From Lotus japonicus (lineage: Eukaryota > Streptophyta > Magnoliopsida > Fabales > Fabaceae), in assembly GCF_012489685.1 (NCBI RefSeq), contig NC_080043.1:16486223-16550222 (forward strand): a stretch of DNA of 64,000 nucleotides, in the 5' to 3' direction. The notes beneath the pieces were generated by a model, which was not told the DNA's origin, made no database searches, and saw nothing but the letters and a program-made list of their open reading frames with translations. Shown one piece after another: positions 1 through 12,300 of this stretch. The translations under genes were made by a program, and so were the position numbers. Position 1 is the stretch's first letter. Every line of letters begins with the position of its first letter.

Positions 1-101
1 AATATATAATTTCTGAAACACAGAGCATTTGAATGACATGTCAAATACTCCCTAGCATTTTCACTATTTAATTTGTATCCATTTTGGATCAGGAGCGGTT
101 G

Positions 102-480
102 TTTCCTTCATTCTTCAATCTAGCAAGTCATGTTTGGCTTAACCAAAAAAAAAAAAGCTAGAATATTGGCTCTAGCATTACATTTTCTGGGAATGTATTG
201 AAATTCTACTTTCTGGAATTTCGTGCATAGGTGCTTTACGACTTCCATTGACATGAGTAACCACAGGCTGAAATCACTACATAGAATGATTGATCTCACT
301 CCCAAGTAGGTGTCCATGATAAGTCCTACAATGCGAGCTTCATACTTCACTTGGTTATTCAAAGTTGAGACCTCGAATCTTAATGATTGCTCGATCACTA
401 TTTTATGATTATCCCAACTCCTGCTCCACTCTTATGGGAAGAACCGTCGACATGCAACGTCTATTTAGTATCTTCTTCAT
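102..480 (-). mobile_element. Ty3/gypsy RNase H relic
   Basis: On the minus strand a broken frame reads like a retroelement RNase H. Upstream (about 420-480) it gives VDGSSHKSGAGVGIII, then after a stop comes EVSTLNNQVKYEARIVGL and later QYIPRKCNARANILA. These match the order of the gypsy RNase H domain: the VDG..S..GAG start, the NNQAEYEA motif and the IPRE.N..AD end. A stop codon lies between the first and second parts, and the end is degraded, so it cannot code for an active enzyme. No LTR was seen nearby. Confidence 0.7.
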
Positions 481-1549
481 TTGTGTTTTCCTTAGTCCTT
501 TCCGGGACAAAGTATGTTCTTAATTTGTTTATATTTGATCGCTTATATGATGGATGAGAATAAATGTCATGCTTAATGAGTTAGATTGACCATGTTATCA
601 TTCTTCTAGCTAAGCTTGGCTTGTGAAGGATGTGCTTGATAGGTAAATCTGTTTTGAGTATTATGGCCTGAGCTTCAAAATATTGCCTCAACCTCCTCAT
701 TGTCATCACCAAAGTGAAAGCTACTCTTTTCAACCTCTGATATCTCATCTCTAGGCCTCGAATTTTTTTCTAACAAATTACGTTAGATAAATTAACTCTT
801 TCTTTTTGAGACATAGTGCTTACTTTGCAAAATTAATTTCTTTCCCCATGTTGTTATAGAGAGTAACTCGTTAGAAGCAATTTGCTTGTTGTCCTCTCAT
901 TAGGACTCAGATCACCCGTATATAGACGTTCTTTGTCAGATGAGTCACTGAGCTACCTTTCACGATTGCGGCTTTGTCCTTTCCGTTTGGGACCCATATC
1001 TTCACCTCTCTTTTCGGCAGATGCCAGCGTTATCTTATGATAGATGCTGAGGCGGGCCTGTCCTCCCCCTAGCCGTTTGAGCTTGATGCTTAGTTTTTCT
1101 TCGGGGCTTAGCCCCTCCATGTAACAAAAAATAATTGACGGAGGCGGAAATTTGAGACTAGGGGGCAAGAACAAAGAATATGACATGCATACAATAATTT
1201 CTACAACTTACATACATATGTATGACATGTAAACAAAATTGAGAAGTTAGTGGAGCATGTCACCACCATGTCCCCCTCCCTCCGCTCCTCCATAGGGTAT
1301 ACAAATTTGTTTTATGTTTCATTTATAAATAGATTAACCCGTCTTGATTTTTAAAAAGTGGATATATTTGTAGAGTTTTATATGTCCTACTTTTTGGATA
1401 TTAGCTGTGTCACAGGGTGTTCATGTCTTGCGTGTCCGTGTCAGAATAGGTGTTTTATAAGTGTAAGTATAAATATTAAAAGTTAACGAATACTATTTTA
1501 TCAACACCTAATATAATTCATAAGTAATATAATTTTTTAAGTGCTATAT
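481..1549. other. No gene recognised
   Basis: This stretch has only short frames with no recognisable domain. It may be more decayed retroelement belonging to the gypsy relic on its left, but no motif shows this. Confidence 0.5.
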
Positions 1550-1856
1550 GTTTTTAGTCCCTGTAAAATGGGGGTGAATTGAATTTGGACTCTTTAAAAA
1601 ATTTCATAGCTTTTAGTCCCAAATTATTGAAATAGGTAAAAGTAGTCCCAGTCGCACGTCTTGTGACAGTTTTTGTGCATTATCGAGATTTTTAACCGTC
1701 ACAAATTATTTATTCTTGGTTTTAGTAGTGGTTTAAACCGCCACAAAATGAATCAATTGATTAATTTCACTTATTACTAATGTTGGGGACTAGAAGTTAT
1801 TGTTATTTTAGAGGGACCAAATTCAATTCACCCCTATTTTATAGGGATTAACAAAT
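1550..1856. mobile_element. Short non-autonomous TIR element (MITE)
   Basis: The two ends are inverted copies of each other over about 40 bp. The left end carries AGTCCCTGTAAAAT then GGGTGAATTGAATTTGG; the right end (about 1815-1855) is its complement with a few changes. The roughly 300-bp interior is non-coding and contains GTGGTTTAAACCGCCAC near 1728-1745. The 'AGTCCCT' ends resemble the other MULE-like elements in this window. A clear target duplication was not found. Confidence 0.65.
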
Positions 1857-2395
1857 ATATTTAACCTTTTAAAAAAAATTAAGACTTAACAAAATATGTA
1901 CTATGGCATCGAATTGCACCACCATATAATTCAGATTTTATAATGGAAAGCATATGATTCCGCTGCTCCTACATTATCTATACTTTGCTTGCTCCAGTGA
2001 CCTTTGCTGCTCACAGTAGTGTTCATGAGGTTTATGTAGAACCTTTGCTTCCAAGTATACCACTTCATCATTCTATATGGAAAATAAAACAAGAGAGAGA
2101 TTTACAGAACAGAATGAACCTGGCAGAGTTGTTTTTTTTTTTGTATATCTAAACTCTGCATCGAGCTTTGAGTTTTTAACAAGTAGCTAGGGGTAAAAGA
2201 AAAGAAGAAAACAAAAAACAAATCCCAGAAATCAGGGCTAGCTGCATTATAAAAACAGGAAAAGAATCACTCGCCCACAAGATCGACACAGTAGTTCTTT
2301 TCTTTTCCTCAATTATTATCTGAGAGGTGTGGGTGTAAATAGTTATAGCTGAAGCCGAAGAAAGTAATAATAATTACTTCTGCCTTGTTTGGTAT

Positions 2396-2946
2396 TGTTG
2401 AGAATTCAAGTACGTGGTTGGAGTACCACATTAGTTAAGTATGGGTGAGGAGAAAATTTTATAAGAGATGTGACTCATAAACCTAATGCCTTAAAGTTTT
2501 GGATTAAGATGTGGCGTTGATATCTCAAGGTGTCTTGCTCCTCAACCCATCAGCTCCCTTGTCTCCCTCATCAAGTGATATCGGAGCTGATGGTTCGTGG
2601 GACCATGGTAACGACTCTTTGTATCGAAAGTCTCCTGACGGCGTGGTCAGTGTGGAGTATCTTATTGCACATGGTTGGACCATGGTGCGAACGACGATAC
2701 AAGGGTGGATAAGTTTTCGCAGAGGGTGCCCATGATAATGTGGAGATGACTCACACTTGATAGGGAGATTGTTGATAATTCAGATGCAGAGTTGGAGTCC
2801 CACATTGGTTAAGTATGAGTGAGGAGAAGACTTTATAAGAGATGTGACCTATAAACCTAATGCCTTAAGATTTTGGTTAAGATGTAGTGTCGATATCTTT
2901 TAGTGTCTTGCTCATCGACCCATGAGTTGCAATGTCTCTCCCAACA
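2396..2946 (+). mobile_element. Complete TRIM retrotransposon
   Basis: Two direct repeats of about 178 bp (2396-2573 and 2770-2946), each starting TGTTGA and ending CA, flank a 196-bp interior. Next to the left LTR is TGATATCGGAGC, a mutated form of the plant initiator-tRNA binding site TGGTATCAGAGC. A purine-rich GATAGGGAGAT precedes the right LTR. The flanks GGTAT and TGTAT match at 4 of 5 bases, fitting a mutated 5-bp target duplication. It encodes no retroelement protein. It belongs to the same family as the element at 8751-9282. Confidence 0.85.
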
Positions 2947-3040
2947 TGTATAGATAGAAAAGCAAAGGCAAACAAATAAAACACACATGTGTGATAATTA
3001 AAGGTGGTCTATATGCATGTTTTTTTTAGGGGGGGGAGTG

Positions 3041-3128
3041 GAATGAAGGGATTTGCAGGGTGAAGGGCCAGAGTTCGAATCCTGGCGAAAGAACTAATTT
3101 ACTAACAATTAACAACTAACATTGGCCT
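3041..3128 (+). repeat. SINE-like tRNA-derived repeat
   Basis: The segment contains GAGTTCGAATCCTGG, a good match to the internal B box of a tRNA promoter, followed by a tail with AACAATTAACAACTAAC and then an A-rich run. A related copy lies at 13027-13135. No intact tRNA cloverleaf was seen, so this is called a SINE-like repeat and not a tRNA gene. Confidence 0.45.
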
Positions 3129-3793
3129 AAAAAAAATGATAATGGATTTCATGGAATATTGGTGTGGAAAGCGTTGGGAGGTGAAATCAGAAGAGCGGTA
3201 GGTGCAACCGTGCAAGATATCATGTAATTTGAAGCAATAGAGACAATATCAATGTTTTTTTTGGTTAATGGTCAAATCAGTCCCTGAGTTTGTAAGCGAG
3301 TTTGATTTTAGTCCATCCGAGGAAAAATGACGTTTAGTGGCAGCAGTGGCGGATCCAGGACCCCGGGGTCAGGGGTTTCAAATTTTTCATCAAGTCAAAC
3401 AAGTAATACATACAGAGATATTCTTTCACGGGAAAAAACAACAAGTAGTACAAAGGATTCAAGTACTAAAAGAACCACAATGAATCCGTTTTCCCTTCAA
3501 ACTGAAAAAAAGACATGATCGTGGAGTCCCATCTTGAGAAAGCAATGCTCAAACAGAGGAAAATTCTCTGTGCAGCGCAGATCCAAAGCATCTAAAGGGG
3601 CATCTCTAGAGATACTCAACAAATAAGAGGCTACATTTTTACCAATTTTCTCAAATAAGAGGCTTCAGAGGATAGGGCATTTAAAACTCATACCCTTTTA
3701 AATGATAGAATAAATTTTGTTTCATAAAGATAGGTGAGGCACAATGATACAAGCATTATACAGAAAACTAGAACATAGTAAAGAAGTTTGAAC

Positions 3794-3936
3794 CTGTAAA
3801 AGAAAAAACCAAAGTTCTTCGCAGCAATTACCAAAGCAGACTCATCAGGTGATGCAGCTTGATAGCATATCTTCTCAGGGGACTCATCCCCCTGGGGAAG
3901 CACAATATGGCATATAGCAAGGCATTTGAAGAATTC
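3794..3936 (-). pseudogene. Captured exon of P4-type phospholipid ATPase (ALA-like)
   Basis: The minus strand reads [20 protein letters not shown], then [20 protein letters not shown], bounded by an AG acceptor (…TATGCAG) and a GT donor (…TTACAG|GTTC). This is the part of the cytoplasmic loop of plant aminophospholipid flippases that carries the SPDE(S/A)ALV motif, closest in my memory to ALA3. Flippases move phospholipids between membrane leaflets and normally exceed 1,000 residues. Only this 143-nt exon is present, with no neighbouring ATPase exons, and it lies inside a TIR element. I read it as a captured gene piece, not a working gene. Confidence 0.8.
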
Positions 3937-4544
3937 CTGCATAGCCATTAACTCCAAATGTTACATTGTGTTATGTAACAAACTAAACCATAACATAATA
4001 TTATACCTACAGAATTCAACGTATAAGCATATTACAAGAAAGAAGCTCAACTGCTTAACTAAAATAGGTAAGCAAGCAAAAGACAAACAACGATTACACA
4101 AAATGAATCAACTTCTCTTCCAATAACAGAATTCTAAACCCCCTTCTAGGCAGTGGCAACTGTAATTAAAATGTGGCTGCAAATGAACATAGAGCCTGAT
4201 TATGACAAAGCAAGCAGTCCTGTGCTTATTCCTTGTTTTAACAATTAAACAAAAGAAGATCAAAAGATTGTTCAGACACATAAAATTCCAGAATAGAGAT
4301 CTAACAAAAATGAACAATAGAAATATGAATGATAAACTTGGTCTAGTACCTTACACTCCCAATCCCAAATTTTGGTTTCCCATAGTAGAATTTCAAAATT
4401 TCTTTGCAAATAACATAACTTTACTAAAATCCCATTAGCCTCATAAACTGAGAACATCTAAAACCCTATGACTATAGCAAAAATACACAAATATATACTA
4501 CAAAATACAAAGTGAGAATCAAGCTAAGGTGATGGGTAGAAGGG

Positions 4545-4614
4545 AATCAATTTAGGGTTAGGGAAATCAAGCTTGAGAAGAGAAAGGAAATCAATTTAGG
4601 GTTAGGGAAATCAG
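4545..4614. repeat. Duplicated telobox-bearing segment
   Basis: The sequence AATCAATTTAGGGTTAGGGA occurs twice, starting near 4546 and 4589. Each copy contains TTAGGGTTAGGG, the plant telobox-like motif often found in 5' regions of growth-related genes. It sits inside the TIR element beside a GC-richer segment (4620-4800) that could be a captured 5' gene end. Confidence 0.55.
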
Positions 4615-4982
4615 TCATACCTAGGGTAGAGCCGCAGAGCCTCTGCTGAACTTGTGGTCGGTGGCCGGTGGTGGTGGTGCGCTGTGCGAGAGGGTGAGGG
4701 CGTGGTGACTGGTGACGGGTGAGCGTGAATCGTGAGTGAGAGGTTGAGAGCGTGACTGCGTGACTGTGAGTGTGAGAGAGAGAGAGTAAGTGGGGTCTGG
4801 GTGCAAATATAAAATCTCAGGGGGTTCAAAAAAAAACATTACATGGCTGTGGGTCCGCCCTTGAGTGACAGTCATTTTTACAATTATTGGCGGTTTTTTG
4901 ACCGCCACTAAACGTCATTTTTCATTAGAGGGACTAAAATCAAACTCACTTGCAAACTCAGGGACTAATTTAACCATTAACC

Positions 4983-7029
4983 CCTTTTTTATAAGCAAGT
5001 TAGTCTCAATGTAAATGCATGTAAATTTTCCTCTCGAGTCGATAGAAGACGAATGATCAATCTTCAACATGGTTCATATGCTTGAGCCAACTCATGATTG
5101 GAATTAATTATTATATAGCTTGATGGAAAGATTAGGAATTTTGACACACGTTGCAATCTTCTAAACAACATTTTTCGTTCCCCAGAAAGAAAGTCATCCA
5201 CCACTGAACAATCAAGTAGTGCATCGCCATCATCCAAGGTGTTTCATATAGTGCATGTTTGTAATCCCATACATCAGAAAAATGCACTAAGAAATGATTC
5301 TTAGGCATGTCCACAATCTAAATCTTCCCATAATCTGCCCAGAGTTTTGTGGGACTGGTCTCAACCAAACGTCATGAGATATTCAACGCTAGTAGTTTTA
5401 CTACCAAGGTTTGCTTCCATGATTTGCGCCAGCCCTCAAACTCCTCCATTGTCATTGGGATTTATGGGCAAGGATCAATTCTCTTTCTTCCTCCATTCTA
5501 TACTAGTGGTTCTCCACTTGGTTTTCGTCTTCATCTTAAAAGAAAACTCAATCACCTTTGTCGTACAGTTATTGAGCTTGTCTCTGTAAGAAAATGTTTC
5601 TATTGCACCTCAACCATCACATTTGCCTCCATCTCTATATCTAGTTATCTACTCTCCATATAACCTGGGCTGGGACGGTCCTGGTCCTGTAGGACCCGCC
5701 TAGACCTAGTGAGTGGGACGATCAAGCAAAGGCTAGGCGAGACGAGGCAAGGCATGATCAGGAAGTGGCGCTCTAACACCAGATACATATAGTTAGGAGG
5801 GCGACCTAACCATGGGCTGAGGCACGCCCTATAGACATCGACTTAGGATATTTATTGTGTAAGGACTATTGTGCCGAAGATTTATGAGGCCCACTATAGT
5901 CCAAATAGTTTAGAGTTTCGGGCCATCCTCCATTATAAAAGGGAGGTCGTTATTGTACAAAAGATCTTTCTTCTCCATTTATGACATGGAGGCTTTATTC
6001 TCTAGCCTATTTCCTTCTTTATGCTTTGCTAATGTTTCCTTTTAATTACCTTATCTTGGTCACACCTAGGTCAAGAACATTACCTCAGATTTAAACCTTT
6101 GTCATGCTCCTCGCCTGGGGATCATCCTTCTTGGGGACGATACCCTCAAAGCCCTAACAAAGTTTTTTTTCCATCCCCAAGCCAAGTTTAAGTTGATACG
6201 TTTGGCCGACGAATGAGACATAGCATGTGATTATAAACGACCTCTAAACTCAATAATTGTTGGTTAATAATGACTGCCAAGATAAATATGTCAAAATAAG
6301 GTGTCCGGATATGCCACGACAATTTGTAACAAGCATTCTGCAATCCTTTGTTTCCTGCTAACCTTGTTTTGCTTTCTTAGGATAAAATTAAAGGCACATG
6401 ATTCTCATTTCCCAGAGGCTTCCATTTGAATTATTTTGTTCTGGTATTGAACCATGACAACTTATTTCTTTATTTATTTTATCTGTAAAGTCTTTAAACA
6501 AGTATATATAAGGATTAAGGATTGTTCTTTTATTGTCTTGATTGATGACCATGGCACGTGATGATAATTTCCCGGAGGCATCCCGTTTTGAATTATTTCA
6601 TTATATTAATTATTAGCTATTATCACATTTATTAGTTTTTATTTTAGATTAAAATTACATAAATTTATTTTGCAACTCAATGGACCAATATAATTTTTTA
6701 TAAATAAAATATATAAATTTCAACTAACTTATTGAGTTCATATAAGCCCTTAACGTTTTGGATGTTGTGTATTATTATTGTGCACAGATTGATATTAGTC
6801 GTGAGGAATGAGAGATGAATGCCCTTAAAATCTTAAATGATCAAATGCAGGCTATTTGGGGCTGGCATTGTTGGATTAGCAACATGAAGAGCTGGATTGG
6901 GTGGTGATCAGGGATATTTAGTTGTCTTGCTCAAAACAAAAAGTGTAACATTATTTTGTTTTTCATCGGGGGTTTTCATTTCATCATCCAATATAAATAT
7001 AATAGCAAATATAGAAAGTACACTTCCCT
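4983..7029. other. No gene; possible decayed LTR
   Basis: No coding region was recognised. The part around 5880-6175 has a TATA-like ATTATAAAAGGGAGG followed by a pyrimidine-rich region, as in a retrotransposon LTR. I could not find both ends or a target duplication. The rest is AT-rich, with no repeat that I could pair. Confidence 0.4.
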
Positions 7030-7440
7030 CACTACTAGAAAAAGGACTTTTCACATCAGCGTTTTCACATCGGTTGATAAATTACCTGATGTAAAAGCTA
7101 ACGCGGTGGCAATATTGAAATTATATTGAACTTTTATGAGAGTTTTCACATCGGTTGAGAATATGTCTGATGTGAAAAGTAATTAGTAAACATTTTTTAC
7201 AACGGTTGTTAGAATAAGCGATGTGAAAGCTAAATGCGGTGGCATTTTTGAAATTTTAATGAAATACTTTTCACATCGGTTATAATATAACCATTGGGAA
7301 AAGTCCATCTTTTCTTTAGTTTTCACATCGGTTATAATATAACCGATGTGAAAAGTCTCTCTTTTCTTTAGTTTTCACATCGGTTATAATATAACCGTTG
7401 GGAAAAGTCTCTCTTTTCTTTAGTTTTTACACAGGATACA
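7029..7440. mobile_element. CACTA (En/Spm) element end
   Basis: At 7029 the sequence CACTACTAGAAAAAGGA matches the terminal inverted repeat typical of plant CACTA elements. The next 400 bp has at least five copies of a subterminal motif, TTTCACATCGGTT, some paired with AACCGATGTGAAAAG in opposite orientation. Such clustered subterminal repeats bind the CACTA transposase. The opposite TIR (TTTTTCTAGTAGTG) was not found, so the element is probably truncated or its other end is mutated. Confidence 0.75.
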
Positions 7441-8663
7441 AAGGATTAGAAAACGTTGAAAGCTTTCTTCCTCTTTCGCCGTTGAAAACCTAAGTCGCCC
7501 ACGCTCTTGCTCCTCTTTCGTCGTTGCTCGCCGTCGCTCGCCATTGCTCGCCGTCGCTCGTGCGTTGTGCAGCTCCTGTTTCGCCGTTGCTCACCATTCA
7601 CCTCACTCTCATTCTCTCTCGGTCTCCAATTCCCTTGCTCCACTTCCGCCGTCGCTCGTGCAGCTCTGTGCTCCACTTTGATTCCTTGCGTTAAGGTGCG
7701 TTGCTTCCTTGTTCTTTGTTTCTTTGAAGGTTCATGGATTGGAGCATATTGTTTGATATGGGTTTTGATTATAGCCATGTGGGTTTAGTGGTTTTTAGGT
7801 CAATTGCTATGCAAGTGAAAGGCCAACAAATGACTAAAAACTAACTTCCTACCTCACATAACTAACGCCAACAAATTGAAACTATTAATCTGGTAATACC
7901 CCACAAGCTGGAAAGTATATGGTAAGTATATGGAAAGAAGAGAAAAGGGATGGGAGTTTAAGGGTTTAGGAGCAAGTCTGTCAATTGAGCATGAATAAAG
8001 ATAGGTAGTAATATTAGTAAGTGAAAAAGACCAACTTGTAAATAGATAGGCAGTAAGTGAAAAATGCCAACTTGTAAACAAACAACATGATAATCAATTT
8101 CGATATGCTCTGTGAGTTCATGAAAACTTGGATTGAAAATGATGTGGCAAGCAGATTGGCTATTACAATCAGTACAATTATTTGTACCTTAACTTTGTAC
8201 GTACAATTATTTTCCCATGTGTCTTTCTTTATCGAGCTGCACATGCATGAGAGCACAGTCATTTTGATAAACTATTTAGGACATTCTTTTAGATTTTGAA
8301 TTATTTTTTAATAATTGATGAAAAAGTTTATCATATAAAATTGAAAGAATTAATTTGTATAGGAGTAATATTCTAAAAGTTAATTAGTTTATATAAAAGA
8401 ATGATTTTTAATTTGTTGGAATGATCATGAAAAAAAATTACTATTGATGTATTAACTTTTCTCTTTGTTATTATTAGCTAGCTTTTATCAGCTTCTCAAC
8501 TGGGAGGATTGTTCCCATGCAATACCTCTTTATCTTATATTAAATAATTTCTTTTGCTGTAAAAAAAAACTATCAAGATACATATATGTGTTTTATGATC
8601 CCATTATCAAAATAATTTTTTATGCTTCGGGATTTATTTTAAATAAAATTACTTCTCAAATTA
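7441..8663. other. Low-complexity C/T-rich stretch, no gene recognised
   Basis: From 7465 to 7690 the sequence repeats GTCGCTCG/GTTGCTCGCC-like units. Opposite-strand frames exist, but their composition reflects the repeat and matches no protein family. This may be the interior of the CACTA element. The remainder is AT-rich. Confidence 0.4.
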
Positions 8664-9328
8664 CTTCTTCCGTCCCTTATTATAAGACCTCTTATTGTTT
8701 TACAAAGATCTCTTAAGGGATCTTATAATAAGGGACAATGTAACCCCCTTTGTTGGGGGGGAGAAGACAGGGGAGCCCATGAGCCGAGGAGCAAGACACC
8801 AAGAGATATTGACACCACATCTTAACCCAAAATCTTAAGACATTAGGTTTGTGGGTCAATCTCCTTATAAACTGTCCCTCTTACCCTGACTTCTCCGATG
8901 TGAGACTTGACTCTCTAACACTTGATTCCAACAATCTCTCCCTCAAGTGTGAGTCCATCAACCACATCACCCATGCGGAAGCTATTCATCTTGTACCGTC
9001 GTTCACTGCCAACGAAACCTGCCGCCTAGCCACACTGCTAGGAAGACTTTCGACACAAGGAGCCGTTACATGGTCCCACGAACCATCGACTCTGATACCA
9101 CTTGTTGGGGGATACATGGGAGCCCATGAGCCGAGGAGCAAGACACCAAGAGATATCGACACCACATCTTAACCCAAAACCTTAATCTATTAGGTTTGTG
9201 GGTCAATCTATCTCCTTATAAACTCTCCCTCTTATCCTGACTTCTCGGATGTGAGACTTGACTCTAACACTTGATTCCAACACCCTTATTGTCAGATAAT
9301 AAGAAGTCTTATAATAAGGGAAAGAGAG
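8664..9328. mobile_element. Stowaway/Mariner-like MITE, split by TRIM
   Basis: The left end reads CTTCTTCCGTCCCTTATTAT and the right end ATAATAAGGGAAAGAGAG, an inverted pair typical of the 'CTCCCTCCGTCCC' Stowaway-like elements. TA lies directly outside both ends (8662-8663 and 9329-9330), as expected for Mariner-type target duplication. A TRIM (8751-9282) sits inside, so the MITE itself is only about 130 bp. Confidence 0.8.
8751..9282 (-). mobile_element. Complete TRIM nested in MITE
   Basis: Two LTRs of about 180 bp (8751-8933 and 9103-9282) begin TGTTGG and end CCAACA. Read on the minus strand, the right LTR is followed by AG then TGGTATCAGAG, the tRNA-Met primer binding site. The element is flanked by a perfect 5-bp duplication CCCTT (8746-8750 and 9283-9287). 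It has no coding capacity. The two LTRs are very similar, so insertion was not ancient, and it is younger than the MITE it interrupts. Confidence 0.92.
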
Positions 9329-12300
9329 TAGTTTTTATTCAATTCAAACTTATATTGCATATGTTAATATCTACTCAAATACGCCAATTTAAATAATTGC
9401 TTAATTGGAAGTCTACTCTCTTCTGTTTAATTCAATCTAACTCCACTTTAATAGTTATAGTAAGAACTTAATTTGAAGTTTCCTATATTTCGTGTATTTC
9501 AACTCTTGTTTATAATCCTTTTATTTATACTCTTTTGTGTTTTCTTAGTTTTATGTTAACTAGAAAACAGGGCAGGGAGGGCGCAGGTTTTTCTCTTCCC
9601 ATACCATTTCAGCTTCTGTTTAGACGGAAGAGCATGGTAGGTTCAAGGTAGGAATAAAAATATGTTACCCAACTACTCTATATCTCATCGCACCAAACTC
9701 GCGCGAAACCCAAGTACACATTGACTTTTCTTCTCTTTGGAAAATAGTTTTCATTTTTTTTTTCTATTAAATATGACTCATAGGCAATATCGAGTGGGTA
9801 AGGGGCGGAGCCACTGAGCGGTTTAGAGTATTATTATAATTTGGATCATTAGTATCCTTATATATGTTTGTAACTCTGAAATTTTAATTATAGTATTCAG
9901 AACGATTCAATAAATGGAACTATAACTACTATATAGTCGCAAATGTAGGCAATTTGGTTGAACTGAGTGACTGAAACTTTTATGTGTTTCTCTCTACTCT
10001 GATCTGTATTCACGTTACTGATATAACATTTTCAATCTTATTATATTTTTAATTAAAACATGTAGAAAAATATTTTAATCCAAAACAATATTTATAAAAA
10101 AAAATAAGTCTAGAAGTACATTAAAATATAAGAGAATTAATAATTAAATCAATTTTTTAGCAAAATATATGAGTTAAAAATTATTATTTACTAACTATTA
10201 TAATTATAATTTTGTAATTATTACATCGGGGCAAACTTCGAGTCGGGTTCGGGCAAGTATTCCCCCTCCCCGCTGCTTTGGGATCATATTTTAAAAAATG
10301 CTTAAATTAGCTTTTGGTCCCTGAGATAGTAAAGGAAATCAAATTGGGTCACTAGAAATTTTTTCTTTGAAATGTAATCTATGAAATATTTTTTTAATCA
10401 AATTAAGTCCTTTTATTCAATTTTAACTGATCAACTGTCCAATGGCGAGTGTAGTCAGCAGATGGTGTCCACATGGATTTTTCCGCATCAATTTTCATCC
10501 TTAAAAAGTTTTAAATCATATTTTCAGTCTCTCCTTCTCATCACTACAATCTAGAGTTAATGAGTACCAACAAAGTAAATTATAAATATATCATTAATAT
10601 ATATTTGGGTATCGTGTTGGTTCGGATGGATTTTTTACAAATCTGATATCCCATGCGAACGTGCTTGAATTCTAATAAAATTAAACCATTCAATTCAATC
10701 TATTTGCTCAATCCAACCTGCATTTTCGTTATTAGATCAGTTTGAGTTGGACGCGTTTATCGGATTTGCCCAATCATCCCAATTTGAGAGTCATTTCTAC
10801 TTTCTCATTAATTTTAAGCTTACTTTCTCTTTGATGGAATATCAACTTTGTATTATTTATACTTTATAGACTTGCATGTTTAATTATTTATTCGAGATTA
10901 CACATGATAAATACCAAATTAAATGCTCAATATTACTATTTTCTTGGTTTAGATGCTCAATAACATTTGCACCAAAGAAAGTGACCATAGAGATATATGG
11001 ATAACAAGTTAATTGGATTAGAAGATGTCCCCTTAGGACCATTATTTGTGAGATGCTTGTTTCATTGTTTGTCCTCAATGGTACAATTAGGACCGGAACT
11101 TATTTCTAGTTTGCAAGATAGGGTCACATGTATGCCTTTCGTCTCATCCTCATTGTCTATTTGTCTGGATGGTGAGATCAAAGCTTAATTGAAACGTATT
11201 ATAAAAAAAAAAGCTTAATTGAAACATACAATTACTCAAAAACAAAAACAAAAAACTCATTCAATATAAAGCAGTTTTGTAAAGATTCCATTTAAAGTAT
11301 GAATGGAGTGAAGAGAAGAAAGAAAAAAAAAATCTAATGAGTGAAAATTGATATTAAAAGAGGAGATATGTTCTAAGAAAAATGGAAGAGAGATAAATAG
11401 TAAGTGAAATAATGAAGTGAAAGTTTAAATGAACCATAATTCTTCAATACATGGTGTTAACCAACACCGCTAATTACCTTCTATTCACTTATTTCTTATA
11501 TGCATGTTTGTTACCCTTTTTTCATGTTAAAGCATGCATAAGCACAAGGGACTTCATTTTTAGTGTACGCTAGATAATGTTTTATGTTCATTAATGTTTT
11601 ATGTTCAATTCAATACTACATAATTTTTTAGACAAGCAGAAACAAATGCAATTTCGTTGCAGTTGGCCATTTTCTTAACTAGCATAATTAAGCTTGTTGG
11701 GCACCAAAAGGGTTCAATTTAAATGACTCGGTCTTCATTAGGTTTGTTGTTTTAATTTGTTATTTGCACAAGATAACTATTTCCCATCAATAAGCTTTGA
11801 GCATGTTAGGAGGAAAGCCAACAATGTTGCTCGCATCTTAACTTCCATTGTTTGTAATTTCCCATCACAATTATGGTGGGATGACTTTCCATCCTGTATT
11901 ATCCTGTATTGATAAACGTATGATGCTCTTTTTGCACTCTTCTCTTTCATATATTAATATGTTGAGAAACTTAAAAAAATTAATATATTGAGAACTTTAC
12001 TTAAAAAAAATTGAAGTTTTTTCAAGGTTTTTTTTATCGGCAAATGTTAGTGTTTAGTTGTTAGTAATTACAAATATTCCTCCTTAAGGTTAGAACCTTG
12101 GACCTCTATCTCTAACACCTATTTCTACCCTTAGTTCAACCAAGTGAACTATACCCCTCCCACCCGAAGTTTTTTTAAGGTAACTTCGAAGTTTGTTAGG
12201 AGATCCTTCTCTAATCCTAAAATTTTAATTACGGAGAAAAACATAAGTTAAGTTTTTTCCTTTCTATGTTTTAGAACTAATATTTTGGACTTTGCAGTTA

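Larger units (their letters stand above)
3263..4982. mobile_element. TIR transposon carrying host gene fragment (Pack-TIR type)
   Basis: About 80 bp at the left end (3263-3342) is repeated inverted at the right end (about 4904-4982). Both contain AGTCCCTGAGTTTG and end with AAAAATGACGTTTAGTGGC. Just inside is a second, weaker inverted pair (GTGGCGGATCCAG near 3347 and its counterpart GTGGGTCCGCCC near 4849), suggesting a nested element. The interior holds an exon of a P4-ATPase on the minus strand. Both flanks are T-rich, which hides the target duplication. No transposase is encoded, so it is non-autonomous. Confidence 0.7.

Noticed and set aside
2511..2735. 74-codon frame in TRIM
   Set aside because: Falls across LTR and primer site of a non-coding TRIM.
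3060..3090. tRNA gene candidate at GTTCGAATCC
   Set aside because: B box only; no acceptor stem or anticodon arm could be folded; matches other SINE-like copies.
4551..4612. TTTAGGGTTAGGG considered as interstitial telomere
   Set aside because: Only two short units within a duplicated segment; better read as teloboxes.
8849..9172. 107-codon frame in TRIM
   Set aside because: Spans LTR, interior and second LTR of a TRIM read on the wrong strand.
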